DNA of 64,000 bases, taken from assembly GCA_958510875.1 (NCBI GenBank), contig OY294068.1, positions 193,464,315 to 193,528,314 on the forward strand. The letters are read 5' to 3'. The notes under the pieces were generated by a model. It worked only from the letters and a program-made list of their open reading frames with translations, ran no database searches and was not told the origin of the DNA. The DNA is from Endomychus coccineus. Its lineage: Eukaryota > Arthropoda > Insecta > Coleoptera > Endomychidae. Below are positions 10,011 through 21,205 of the stretch, piece after piece; position 1 is the first letter of the stretch; each line of letters begins with the position of its first letter. A program made the position numbers and the translations under genes.

Positions 10011-11664
10011 CTCACCAGACCGTCTGAATATTTCTCGTTTGTACCTCGTATTATATTCACACGTCACGAACCAAGAAATTCTACGTGACATTCCTAAAAG
10101 ATGCGCAAGATAAAAATGAAGACAATGAATTGTCTCATATCCCGGAACTCACGAAGCTCTATTATTATTTCCATCGAACATAACTCTGTAGATCAAGAGG
10201 TCATTTTATATTGCTTTCTATAATTTGCAACGAACGGAACCGTCGTTTACTTCTTATACTCTTATAGGATGACGCTGCAGTTCAGTTAGTAATTACATTA
10301 TAGGTCACAACTTACAAAAGGAGTTGGTTACTTCAGTACAAGATAATTGTCATTCGACAAGACTTCTACTGACACTTATGGCTGAATGTTTACAGTTCGA
10401 TCTATTTTTATGGTCTCTCAGAATCTCCGATCGATTCAAACATTCTGTGCCGTTAGCTGTCATTTTCTTGATTTCAGTTGTAAAATACCATTACAATGTT
10501 GATGGTTACCCATTTCCCATCTTAGGTTTGTCTTCAATATTCTCGGTTGTCAAGATTTCCATATCTAGATAGCGATGCATCATGCTTTTAACCTATTTCG
10601 AGAATGCTCAAAGATTTGCTTTATTTATAATGTCTATTGTTAACTAGAAGCTGAACTTCTGTATCTCAATAACTTTGAATCGCCCGCCACATTGTGTCTT
10701 GCAGAAACTGACATTGAAGCCTTTTTTTAAACGCGATTCGTGATAAGATAGGAATGACGCGATAGTTACTTAGATAGTAAGTTAGTGAAGCCAATTCATT
10801 ATAACAGTTAGTTGGTGACACTTTCGAGGGTTGCTAGATTAAACAGTCGATTTCATCCACATAACTCGACAGTTCATATATTCGTTGTGAATGTAAATTT
10901 CAAAAGCATTAAGCTTCAGAAGGCACTTGATAAATAATACAACAGTTTGTGATTTAGATTTAAGATTACAAATAATTAATATTATTTGTAATATTATAAG
11001 TAAAAACCCCCTAATTTTGTTTGTAACACGGTGTATTGAATGGAATGGAGAGTTGTATGTTAAATCATTTTTAACCTAGTCAACCTGACAACACTGTATC
11101 TCATGCTATGCTATGACGTCATTTCTTTATCAACGTGAATAGACTTTAGGTACAAATATCACCTATGTGGTACTTAGTCATTACTTTATTTAATACATAT
11201 ATAGTTGGTAATTGACAACACTACATTTAAATTCTTATATTTTTATATATTGTATACTATAAGTAAAGTATATTGGGAAAATACAACTATCTTAGTATGT
11301 AGTAAATGATAATGAAACGTTGTTTAAAACAACATTTATCTTAGTAATAAAACTTGTGAATAAATGTTGATTTAGAAACTGTTTATTGTTGTTACGCATC
11401 ATTTTTTATATTTATGTTGAAGATATATTAATTTATCACGTCTTTTTTTGTGTTTTTAAAATGGTAATATTGATGGAATACTACATATGCATTATAATAA
11501 GTATCAAAATATTTGATTAAAAATTGAAAATGATTTAAAGAAACGTGGACTTTGTAATCGAATGATCTTTGACTAATTATTTATTTAGTTATTAGTGTAA
11601 TTAGGTCCTAAAGGAGGTAAAGGTAATTTCACCCCCCTTGGGAGAAAGTATCAAAAATAGTTTT
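10011..11664. other. no recognised gene
   Basis: AT-rich, with short ORFs that show no family signature. A CAGTTCAGTTAG-type sequence near 10275 is Inr-like but has no supporting context. Confidence 0.45.
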
Positions 11665-12085
11665 GGCCCCAATATGTCCTTGTGGTACACCATAATTTAT
11701 TTTCTTGTAGCTACTTGTTGTTATTATGTTATTAATATTAACTCGCTGTTCTCTGCCTGCTAGGTGTGACTTGAAAAGATCATTGCAAAGACCTCTAACA
11801 CCAATTTGATTAAGTTTATCTGATAGAATTCTATGGCAAAGAGTATTAAAAGAATTCGCAAGATCTATTATCTAAAATTTTCATAGATGTTCTTTTATAG
11901 CGTGTTTCGTGCTCCTGTTCGTAGGAAGCCTTATTGGTTGATTGCTAATAGGTTATGTTTTTCTAAGAACGATACAAATTTAGCTTTTAAGACTTTTTCC
12001 ACTATTTTTGTGACATTAGACCTGAAATATGATGGTTATTAGAGATATTTTCTTTATTTAGTATTTGAACATACAGCTTAACAAT
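11665..12085 (-). pseudogene. LINE reverse transcriptase finger/palm fragment (degraded)
   Basis: On the minus strand, with several stops, the reading is VEKVLKAKFVSFLEKHNLLAINQ, then a region equivalent to the F-D-T-V-S/H-R-I-L-L block, KLNQIGVRGLCNDLFK, and KINYGVPQGHIGA at the end near 11670. These are fingers and early palm motifs of a Jockey-like LINE reverse transcriptase. The YADD box and everything downstream are absent. The fragment is truncated on both sides and embedded in AT-rich DNA. Confidence 0.72.
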
Positions 12086-12882
12086 AATCCTTCATTCTTT
12101 CACCCTATCCTCCTTTAGTCTATTGTTTGTGCAGCTGTAACATATGCATTACAATTATTCTCAGAATAGAATACTGATTGGAGATAATTAAAATCGGAAA
12201 TTAAAGTATCGAACGATCAACTGTTTGTGACAAGCTCATTAATATGATATTATTAATATATCAAATCGTAAGCCGCTTTATTAGTTTATTGATTCATGAA
12301 TAATATCTAAATTATGGAATTAGAATAGTCTATGATCGTGTTTTGAATTATTATGAATATCTCTTACAGCACAGATTACCACATATAGAAACGTGAATAA
12401 TAAGTCAACATACAATATTCCACCAAACAGGTGGTGGTTATAGTACCAGAACTGTACTAACAAAAATCTATTTGCAATGTTTTTTCACTTAACATGACCA
12501 ACTTACAATTTGAAATAGTACGGTCCTTGACTTTGTTATGTTTCTCCGAAGATCGGCGTAAATTTTTAATTTATTGCACTATTTGGTTTGCCTATATTAA
12601 GTTTTACTCAGGGTTATCGTAATTGTTTTCGGTACAACTTATCTTCGCAACAGAAATTATTGAAGCGACATGCATTTACTCAAAAGTTAACAGTGTATTT
12701 ATAGTCATCTCACATAATCCAGCTCTTCACATAGTTCTTGGCCAATTGACGGTGATTCCATCTTTACATCGTCAATTCACTACCGACGATACCGACCATG
12801 AAAGAATAAAGTTCTATCCTAATTATTAACTGCTTTCCGTTGTTTTCGTGTTCGTATCGTGAGCTACCTGCTATCTGCTATT

Positions 12883-12887
<5 letters not shown>
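12086..12887. other. no recognised gene
   Basis: AT-rich sequence without features I can support. Confidence 0.45.

Positions 12888-12926
<39 letters not shown>
12888..12926. repeat. (TC)n microsatellite
   Basis: Uninterrupted TC dinucleotide repeat of about 39 bases. Confidence 0.97.
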
Positions 12927-12929
<3 letters not shown>

Positions 12930-13283
12930 CAGGTATATACTCGATCTGCCTAAAGTGAACTTTTGAGCTGGATTTCATTATTTGGCTAGTAGATTGCAGA
13001 TTATATCCTTTGAATCTATATCAATTTCTCAATGCTCTGCAAATTTTGAATCTTTGTTAAATTAGGTACTATTAAATAATAAAACTTATTTTTTTTTCTA
13101 TACGTGGGTTCGATTTGTACGGTTAGGCACAGTCCTGCCTACCTGGACTAACCGTTGCTGATTGCAGATACATAATACATTACATTACTTGGTCCATAAG
13201 CTCCTTCTTATTACTTATCGCAATGTTGCTGCTAGTCACCCGACAGTAAGACAAAAGTTTTGTTTAGATAGTTCTTCTCCAGG

Positions 13284-14330
13284 TTGAACAGAATGTTGTT
13301 TCTCTCTTCTGATGACAGAAGTGTCGACGACACTTTCGTTATTTGGCAACATGGTCGTGAAAATCTTGTTCCCTTCTTCAATCATTTAAATTCATTACAT
13401 CCCAATATCGTTTTCACCAAGGAAGTTGAAACGTTGGGTTCACTTCCGTTCCTAGATCTATACGTTATTCGACAGGCTGACGTCCCAAATTCTGTGTATC
13501 GAAAACCCACTCACACCGATAGGTTCCTCGCTGGCGTTTCCCATCACCACCCTGTCTAAAAGCAATCTGTCATAAGCTCCTTGGTCCACAGAACTGTCAA
13601 CTTACCTCAACCCCAATCCTTAAAACATCTTTCATCTGTGGTATTATCAAATAATTTCAAATCAACCTGAGCCACAAGCCCTCCCCCCCCCTCTCCGCCT
13701 GCTTCATTCATTGCCTATCTTCCATATATTGAAAATATAACAGATCGAATTTCCAAAATCCTTTAAGAACATGATATTTGTACTCGGTTTTCCACACTTC
13801 CAAAACTATCTCAGTTTTACAAACCTATCAAACATCCCTTTCCTCCTCTTCACTTAGAAGGTGTTTGTAGCAATCCCTGTTCTTGCGGTAGAATCTACAT
13901 TGGTGAAACAGGTCGTACAGTAGCTACTCGTGTGAAAAAACACAGTAGATCTTGCACAAGTTTGACACTAATCATCAAATCCTTTTCGAAAATACTAAAA
14001 TCCTAGCCCGAGCCCCAAACTTCTATCAGCGAAATATCCTTGAAGCGATAGCAATCATAAAACATGATAATCTAAACCGTGACTCTGGATATTACCCTCC
14101 CAACATTTGGAAACCCATTCTATGAAGGCAGTGAACTGTGTAGCGTGAAGTTTTTTACTTACAATAAATACCGCTACAGAAACCAGCAGAATCAGATCAA
14201 GTTCAATCCTCAAGCCTGCCCTGAAGATGCCACGTGTAATGGTTGACGAAACGTCGGCATCAAGTCGTGCTATTCTGACGCGAAATCCATTCGGAAGTCA
14301 ACATTTCTCAAGATTAGCTATCCGCGAAAG
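13284..14330 (+). pseudogene. Penelope-like element C: RT tail and GIY-YIG nuclease (degraded)
   Basis: Penelope-like retroelement coding remnant. It opens with SVDDTFVIWQHG, which is the catalytic YVDDTF box with Tyr replaced by Ser, followed by FFNHLNSLHPNIVFTKEVE, LPFLDLYVIR and VYRKPTHTDRFL, the standard end of the Penelope RT core. After a stop at 13557 and frameshifts, the GIY-YIG endonuclease appears near 13865-13950 (CSCGRIYIGETGRTVATRVKKH). The tail to about 14330 shares a block (GAAACGTCGGCATCAAGTCG, then a TCCGCG-AAGTCTACTATT-like stretch) with 59262-59400 in opposite orientation. Dead copy, 5' truncated. Confidence 0.88.
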
Positions 14331-15104
14331 TCTACTATTCAAGATATTGTTAATCTGTAGGAATAAATAGAATGTTGGTATTGAAGTATCAACTGGATGA
14401 TGATAAAAATTACATTTACTACGGTGATACTATGAGAATCTTGTTCTGTTATTATTGTTTCCGTGGTTCATTATTTTAAGGAAAACTAAACAGTAATTTT
14501 CAAATTAACTCGATAGGTAAGTAAGTAATCTACATAAAGGAACACTTATTGGACACATTACTGATGTAACAGTAATTTTCATTATATTTAATGTTTCATA
14601 TCTCACTAGATCCGTCCGTTTCAGGGGTCATTGAAACTGGTAGGAAGAAAATTTGTAGGCGTTCAACAATATTAATAAGGAGCGACTGGATTCCTCGCCT
14701 TAGAGCAACCGACTTAATTTTTTGTCCTTGGAAAAAATAACGATCTCTTATCGTAGCTGGAAACATTATCTCCCATTAAGAATAACTGAGGCTATATGAA
14801 GAGAACTTCAAGCCAAAGCGTGGCAACGTTGTAAACTCAGTATGTGGGAAATTGATTTTTTGCAACCTTGGTACGGATCAGTGGAAACGTATGCTAAAAT
14901 TACATTTTGATATCATATTATGCAAATAACAATTTACTGCTAAGAATAAGTTTTAAATGCTACTTTAATCTTATCTGCTCATAGTTTCCTAGAACTTGTA
15001 TGATGTTAAACAATGACGACGGGCAAATTTATGGACCTGAACCTGAAAACTCCGCTATACGTTCGGAAATTTTCATGAAAAATTGGGGCGTAAGCGGCAT
15101 AACT
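14331..15104. other. no recognised gene
   Basis: AT-rich, unassigned. Confidence 0.45.
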
Positions 15105-15290
15105 CCATTACTAATAAAAGAGTTCAAACACTGTGGATACACTAACATTATAAATAAGAAATAATCAGCATTATCCACTAAAAATACAGTTGAAGTACTG
15201 AAGACCTTTCGGCTACCAAGTAGTCATCATCAGAGAAAACTAAAACAGAAATCAAAATGTGTCTGTTTAAATACTATTTGTCTGAGTTCT
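15105..15290 (-). mobile_element. 3' end of Penelope-like element D (second copy)
   Basis: Minus-strand match to the non-coding 3' part of the element at 37930-38330. Shared blocks are the AAACAGACACATTTTGATTT region, the ribozyme-like core, and TTAGTGGATAATGCTGATTATT after it. The coding part is missing. Confidence 0.65.
15193..15238 (-). ncRNA. degenerate hammerhead-like motif (Penelope family 2)
   Basis: On the minus strand: CTGATGA (15233 to 15227), one extra base, GACTAC, a CTTGG-type loop region, GTAGCC, GAAA, GGTCTTC, AGTAC. Stem II has one A-C mismatch and stem I pairs poorly, so this is probably an inactive relative of the copy at 38233-38274. Confidence 0.5.
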
Positions 15291-15344
15291 CCCAAGATCC
15301 TCATCCCGGATAAAGGAGATTGGAGAAACTCTCACACTACTGCC

Positions 15345-16165
15345 ACCAGTTGGGTTCGTATGGTTCACAAACGGGTCCAAGATAGGTCAAGCTTCTGAGG
15401 CGGGAGTGTACCTTGAAAGGCCAAAGATCACTATCTCAGTGACTCTAAGTACTTATTTCAGGACAATATTGCCTTGTGCCATGGAAAATCTACAAGAAAC
15501 TATGTAAATAGGCGCATATATATTTGCACAGACAGCCGGTCGGCTGTAGGAGCCCTCAAGTCACCCAGAGTCAAAGAATGTAGAGATACACTAGTTGAAC
15601 TAGCCAGGAGGAATAGAGATCAACTCATAAGGGTCCCTGGACACAGTGGAGTTGAAGGAAATGAAATGGACGACTCGCTGGTCAGATTGGGGTCGTCCGA
15701 CGCCCCTGTGGGACTGGAGCCAATGGTCGCTTCATCGAATTGTGTGGAGGCATCGTGCTTCTAGGCAAACTGAATGAGGGGTGGTCTAAACTGTGACGGG
15801 AATCACCACACATGAAGCAGGCAAAGCTCTTCATCAAAGAGCCTCTGCCTAGGCTCTCAAAGAAACTCCTTTCTCTGAACAGAAGGGACATCAGAGAGAT
15901 GACTGGAATCATAACCGTTCACTATCGTCTTAACAAACACCTTCATACTATGGGGATCGCAGAATTTCGCAAAGAGGCGGAAGAAACTGCCTCTCATATC
16001 CTGTTGGAATGCCCTGCATTGACATCCCTCAGACACCGTCACTTTGGAGGATCAAAACTGCTTTCAGAAGAACTTATGGAAGCCAGCGTTGGCAATATTC
16101 TGGGTTTCTGGTGGGCCACAAACCTGCTAGAATGGTACAGTGGGCCCAACTTAGTGACCTAAGTG
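15345..16165 (+). pseudogene. LINE RNase H and C-terminal region (degraded)
   Basis: End of a LINE ORF2. The RNase H domain starts FTNGSKIGQASEAGVYLE, where the family has FTDGSK, so the first catalytic Asp is Asn. After a frameshift comes YICTDSRSAVGALKSP with a later acidic residue, then LIRVPGHSGVEGNEMDD holding the conserved His and last Asp. A stop at 15762 and further breaks precede the post-RNase H region KLLSLNRRDIREMTGIITVHYRLNKHLHTMGI and a Cys/His-like ASHILLECPALTSLRHRHFG (15800-16060). The ORF stops at 16162, followed by a short GATGATGAAGATGATGG tail. Confidence 0.88.
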
Positions 16166-16279
16166 CATTTGGGGGTTAACCCCCCCATCCCCTCAAATGA
16201 TGATGAAGATGATGGATAGTATTTGGGAATGATAATGCAAAGAAGGGGTTACCCTCAGCTGGAGAGATGTATGTATGCA

Positions 16280-17155
16280 CGAGGTTTGTGCCAAAAGTAT
16301 CCGACTTTCTCGATTTCTCGACGCTTGACTTATTCTTCATCATCCGGTCAGTGGCATCCTTCAAAGTAGTCCCCATTTGATTGAACAATATGCTCATATC
16401 GATGCTTCCACTTTCTAAAGCAGTCTTTAAAGTCAGTTTTTGGAATCACCTTTAGCGTATTCGTCGCATTACTTTCTTTGTCGTCAAATCGGTGTCATTT
16501 AAGCGGCATTTTCAATCGATAGCCAAATGTCGCAGGGAGCTATGTTTATATTTTTAAAAACTTCATCACTATTGATCATATCAAAGGTTTTTTTGCTGTT
16601 CTGCGAGCAGTTTTGGAATGAATGTCGCACACACACACACACGAGTCATTCCCAAATTTTCGGTTAAAATTCGGCAAACAGTATTTTTTGGTATTACAAG
16701 GTCATCTTCTAGTTCCCTCACAGTCAAACGACTTCCAATCGCAACTTGCCCACGCTCGACATTGTCCGATGTTGTTCACGTCGAAGGTCGACCACAACGA
16801 GGATTACTGTCAACAAATGTGCGGCCACGTTTAAACCGCTTATACCACTCTTTTATTTGTGTTTTGCCCATACACTCGTCTCCAATGGCCTTTTGTAACA
16901 TTTCAATAGTTTTTGCATAGCTTTTACCAGGATTAAAACAAAATCTTATGCAAATTCGCTGTACAGTTCTTTCCTTCATTTTTAGCAATAAACAAAATCC
17001 GACGAACGCAAAAAACAAATACATGCTGCGCGGGAACTAAGGCGTCTCATCGGTAACTAAGGCATCCGAGGTGACGTTCGTACCTTATAGAGGTCGCCTG
17101 AGTGTTGTAGCCCGAAGATATGAATGCAAGACGGATACTTTTGGGATAGACCTCG
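16280..17155 (-). mobile_element. mariner deletion derivative with clean ITRs
   Basis: A compact mariner-type element on the minus strand. The 24-base ends at 16280-16303 and 17132-17155 are inverted repeats differing at only about three positions (shared core CCCAAAAGTATCCG on the right, GCCAAAAGTATCCG on the left). TA follows the right end. At 876 bp it is shorter than a full-length element of about 1.3 kb, because the middle of the gene is missing. It could have been moved by a relative's transposase. Confidence 0.85.
16300..16979 (-). pseudogene. mariner transposase, internally deleted
   Basis: The start ATG at 16979 gives MKERTVQRICIRFCFNPGKSYAKTIEMLQKA, the first HTH, then KTQIKEWYKRFKRGRTFVDSNPRCGRPST, the W-x-x-x-F and R-x-GRPST blocks, and LTVRELEDDLVIPKNTVCRILTENLGM, the second HTH, ending in a PKLLAEQQK-like segment near 16590. 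The D1 and D2 catalytic blocks are absent. The sequence then resumes at NIAPCDIWLS, equivalent to the family's LAPCDFWLF with the third Asp, and a C-terminal FKDCFRKWKHRYEHIVQSNGDYFEG-like tail (about 16400-16340). So the DNA-binding half and the tail are kept and the catalytic centre is lost. A CA repeat lies within it near 16627. Confidence 0.85.
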
Positions 17156-17953
17156 TATGTACATACATAATATTGTACTTATTTAATACATATAATAAAT
17201 ATGTACATTATACATTATGTAGTTATGTATTGTTATGATTTCATTTCATAAACAATAAAAATTTAAAAATAATAACTTACCGAACTTTGAAAATCAGAAA
17301 AGATCAAATAAAAGATATTTATATGGAATTAAAAACAATAGTAAAAGCTAAATAATAGTTAGGATATTAAAATTAACAATGTAAAACATAATAAACAACA
17401 ATGTAATAGAATAAGAAGTGATAAACAAGAACTTCAGTGAGTGAAGAAACGTACTGTGTAACGAAACAAGAAATCATAATTAAAATGATTACAGAACTAT
17501 CATGAGATAGCACAAAACATTGAATAATGTTATAGATATAAGTTAGGATTAGTAAATTTGAGTTATATAATGTTAAAAGAATGTTATTGATATAATATAG
17601 TATGTATTAGATTTAAGAATAAGTAACTGTCAAGAAAACCATAAATATGGGAATAATCATATTAATAATAACCCAATCATAGGTTATATTATACCAAAGT
17701 GTGTGGAAAAATGTAGGCAATATTAATTTAAAAAGAAGGAATCACTATCAATTAAAATAAGTTGAAAATCTCCAATAATTCAAAAATTATAGAATACTAA
17801 ATTCTGATTGGTCGAGACGAATTCCTAGTGTCAGGCTGGTAACAATGAGATACTTCTGTCAGTTTCACAACAATAAACTTGGCTTTCTTGATATGAAAAG
17901 AAGGCACCTAATAGGTGGAAAATGACATCAATGTAGCGTCGGTTTTGGAGGCC
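17156..17953. other. AT-rich stretch, possible start of an LTR
   Basis: Very AT-rich with many short TATAT/ATAAT words and no ORF. The end (about 17800-17953) is less AT-rich and leads into the core promoter at 17954, as the U3 region of an LTR would. Confidence 0.35.
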
Positions 17954-18064
17954 TATAAAAGGATCTGAAAGACAAGCCAAGTCAGTTTGCATTAACATCT
18001 AAGTAGAGACTGTGCTTCTCTGGCAACTCACCAAAAATGTCTAACCTAAGTTTATAAAAATAAA
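17954..18064 (+). promoter_or_regulatory. second TATA/Inr core promoter with downstream poly(A) signal
   Basis: TATAAAA at 17954-17960 is exactly 30 bases before the A of TCAGTT (17982-17987), and AATAAA follows at 18059-18064. The same promoter-then-poly(A) layout as at 5973-6053 suggests an LTR. No coding region or second LTR was found within the window. Confidence 0.5.
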
Positions 18065-18264
18065 CATCAGTGAACTCAAGTGTTCCAAACTTCGATAAGC
18101 TCCAAGTAACCGAAGTTAATAAAAGTTTGCAATAATATCTAAGCAGAGACTGTTCTTCTCTGGCAACTCACAAAAAATTTCTAACCTAAGTTTATAAAAA
18201 TAAACATCGGTGAACTCAAATGTTCCAAACTTCGATAAGTTCCAAGTAACCGAAGTTAGTAAAA
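17985..18264 (+). repeat. tandem duplication, 2 x 140 bp
   Basis: GTTTGCATTAACATCTAAG at 17985 recurs as GTTTGCAATAATATCTAAG at 18125. The following 120 bases, including CTTCTCTGGCAACTCAC and CTTCGATAAG, are nearly identical. The first copy begins at the predicted transcription start, so the duplicated unit would lie in the transcribed leader (R/U5) if this is an LTR. Confidence 0.85.
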
Positions 18265-20190
18265 ATTATTAAAAGTCAACAAGTGTTCCAAGTATCTAAA
18301 CCAAGTAAAAGGTTGTAATAACCTCCAATTTATAGGAAGTACCCAACGATTGCCATTCTTCGATATAATTTCAATAAAGCATCGAAAAGTTTTATATCTT
18401 ATCTAAAAGAATAAAACAAAGTATTATCAACAGTTCCTGATTCTCAAGAAGAAGTAACCAAAATTAGTTACCTGTGATTATCGTGAAATAGCAGAGTATT
18501 GTGTAAAAAGTGAATCAACGAAATTAAAAAGAAGTAAATTGAACATTGCCAACATTGTTAAACACACTTTTGGATATTATCTAAACGTAAGTTTGTTTAT
18601 AATTTCTACATCATATTATCAGTATTATCTGTAAAGTAAAAGGAAGATTGTTGATTATAATAGTATAAACAAATATTAGTTGTAAAAGTGATTTTAAGGT
18701 TATATCATAGATCTTGTAAAACTTAAAATTTAATTACCCGAGATAAAAAGAGTCATAGAAATTAAATATTGTGAAATTCAAAGAGCATTGTGTTTAATTC
18801 CATATAAAATTATTCTATAGATAAACTTCAGATAAACTTCAAAAGTTCAAAAACTTCATAAACATTAATTCAAAGTTCAAATACAATCAAATTAAAAAGA
18901 TAAAAAGCTAGCCGGTAGAATCAAAAATATAATTATTAATAATTATCACCACAACGTGAGGCAAATAAATAAAACAAAAAGAATTTTTATATTAGTATGT
19001 ATGTATTTTCTTTATTCATTGAAGTGAACTTTTCCAAAACGTGAACATCACCGATGTTAATTAGTTCACGTTATCGAGACTCTACTGTATTGCAAAACTT
19101 GTTTCCTCAATCATATCTAATCTGCGAATAAACAATATTTGCTCGTAGTTGTAGTCTTTAGTTCGCTTCAGAATGCAATAAATATTGCATAAGAACAAGA
19201 CATACGTATATGTAAATTGGAATGGTTATTTCCTTATTAGATGCTAAGGTAATTTTATTTCCTTACAACGTGTGTTTTATAGACTGCCATAAGTATATAA
19301 TTACTTGTATCTGGCAAAATTAATGATTCACCTTGAATGAAAACACGTTCTATTTATTCAATTTTTCCGTAGTAGGTTTTCTGGTTCAATATAGGTATTG
19401 TTAATGAAATATTGAGACTGATTTATTGCTATGACGAATAACCCATTACGTCATTAAACTTTACGATGATACACTGTACCTCGCATCTGTGGTAGTCTCA
19501 CGTCTTTCACTTTTCCAGGTGAAACAACATGGAAACCGCAAAAAATAATGTTACGCATGTTGAAACTAAGTGGTGCAATTCCTTCCGTGTATTCTATGTG
19601 ACGTGAGTGAATAAGATGTTATGCACAACATTTAAAAAAATAAAAATGAATTTTCATGTTATCAAACCCATGTTCCCCCTCCAGCTTATTTCACAACCAC
19701 ATTAAAATAGTATCATCTCACTGCTTTACACAATATAGTTCGTTTAAATATTGCAAATGAAGCAATAACACAAAATTATTCACTTTATCAAACTATTTCC
19801 ACTAATCTCTATATTCACACTTTAGCCCGTTGCCGTTTTCTTCTTGTACTTGCAAGTGCTTCACCTCTGTATCATTTACCTGTAATGTTTTGACTGTTGA
19901 GAGACAGTTGTAAGGCTGCGGCAATTCTGTCTCTAACGGCAGATATGGGCCTTCATTTTAACGTTCCTCTGCATAGTAATTCATGGTTGAGGATACCATT
20001 TGTTGAATAGTCTATCCCCTTTCGAGATAGAGTGCACGTACCCGAGTGCATGTGGCAATCACGTGAACAGAATAGACAGAGTCCTACCTACCTATTTTAT
20101 TCCTTACACGGGTCGACGAAAAATGAGTCCAGCATCTATTAATAACCTTTCTATTTAGGTGAATTCACTGTCAGGCCATTTTAAGGTCTA
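18265..20190. other. no recognised gene
   Basis: AT-rich to 19800. Between 19830 and 20080 the sequence is more balanced, but I could not assign it to a family. Confidence 0.4.
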
Positions 20191-20192
20191 CG

Positions 20193-20352
20193 TAACCTAA
20201 CCTGGTTAGGTTAGTTACTAACCTAACTTTGTTGATATAGAATGCAAATATTGTAATCGCGATAATCTTAACACTCTCATAATAACCAATATTGATTGTT
20301 TATTGTACCTCCTTTGTTTCTAACCCAACCTAACATAACCTAATATTACCTA
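20193..20352. repeat. interspersed CCTAA/TTAGG-type motifs
   Basis: Clusters of CCTAAC / GTTAGG words occur at 20193-20232, partly as an inverted pair around TGGTTAGG, and at 20319-20352, with another cluster at 20939-20961. They resemble the arthropod telomere unit but are degenerate and interspersed, not a telomeric array. Confidence 0.6.
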
Positions 20353-20367
20353 ACTTTTTTTTCTGTA

Positions 20368-20551
20368 GAGAGGAAATACTTGATGCACACCATGAGCTTT
20401 CGGATCAATCGCTACATGGTAGTACAGGACTCACTCTAAAAGGAGCAAACCTGCTAAAACTCTCCAATTCTTCATACATATCTCGGGACCGAGCTAGCAT
20501 AACTTCAGGATATGGACTGCGTCTCTTCTGTGTTCCTTATCTTGTTTTATA
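20368..20551 (+). other. exon-like open stretch behind a strong 3' splice-site signal
   Basis: A T-rich tract ending TTTTTTTTCTGTAG at about 20367 is followed by one open frame (starting GAG GAA ATA) that runs about 60 codons to TAA at 20551. The peptide begins EEILDAHHELSDQSLHG and includes ISRDRASITSGYGLRL. No family is recognised and no good donor site is seen. It could be a terminal exon, an element relic or chance. Confidence 0.2.
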
Positions 20552-20952
20552 AGTAACCTTTTGCTGTTCACATTGTTGTTTCTTGCTTTTTTTATCCGAG
20601 GACGAGTATCCTTAACTGACCCGGGAAATTTATTATTTTTGTTGTTATTCATGTTCTTTCATGTTTTTAATTATATTTGAGGAGGCTGATCTACTCTATT
20701 CTGCTCCTCTTGTTCTTTTTTCATAATTATTTGTCTTATTAGATTCTGACGCGATAATTTTGTTTACTATACTTATTAACGTTATTGTGTTTTTGGAAGT
20801 TTTGAATGTATAGTCTTTCGACTTCTCATCTCGGGCATTCTATTATTGTATGGTGAGGGGAATCTTGGGGCCTGCAAGTACAATTTTTGTTCGGAGCTAT
20901 CTTGAAACATTGCAAATAACCATGACCCGTAAATATAACGTAACCTAACCTA

Positions 20953-21205
20953 CCCTAACCCATAGTCTGCCGGAGCCTCCCTTCTACTCTTTTTAAAAGT
21001 TTAGTGCAATCTGATTGGTCGTTTATTTCGTTTATTTAATGTCATTAATGTCATAGACGACGACATAATATGATGTTGTTACGTGCCCGCGACGAGCTGA
21101 TGAGAGCAAGGCTATGATTGGAGGAGCTGGGTGACGTCACCCAGCGCGAGAAACGATGGAAGGGAGGCTCCGGCAGACCTGGTATACTTTGACTATGCCC
21201 TAACC
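20953..21205. mobile_element. MITE with 8-bp target duplication and internal CRE palindrome
   Basis: A 237-bp element (20961-21197) flanked by perfect direct repeats CCCTAACC at 20953-20960 and 21198-21205. The TIRs begin CATAGT at the left and end ACTATG at the right. A perfect 20-bp inverted pair lies inside: GTCTGCCGGAGCCTCCCTTC at 20965-20984 and its reverse complement at 21159-21178. The right TIR has about 15 extra bases between the two parts. The 8-bp duplication is hAT-like. A perfect 20-bp palindrome containing TGACGTCA lies at 21126-21145. No coding capacity. Confidence 0.8.
21126..21145. promoter_or_regulatory. perfect 20-bp palindrome containing a full CRE (TGACGTCA)
   Basis: GCTGGGTGACGTCACCCAGC is its own reverse complement and includes the CREB/ATF octamer at 21132-21139. 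It lies inside the MITE, so other copies could spread the site. Function is inferred only. Confidence 0.5.

Noticed and set aside
14232..14262. Hammerhead-like CTGAAGA ... GAAA in the Penelope C tail
   Set aside because: Stem II does not close next to GAAA and no U16.1-type closing of helix III is possible; the same holds for 59340-59390.
20193..20352. Telomere array
   Set aside because: The CCTAA words are few, degenerate and in both orientations, and sequence continues on both sides.
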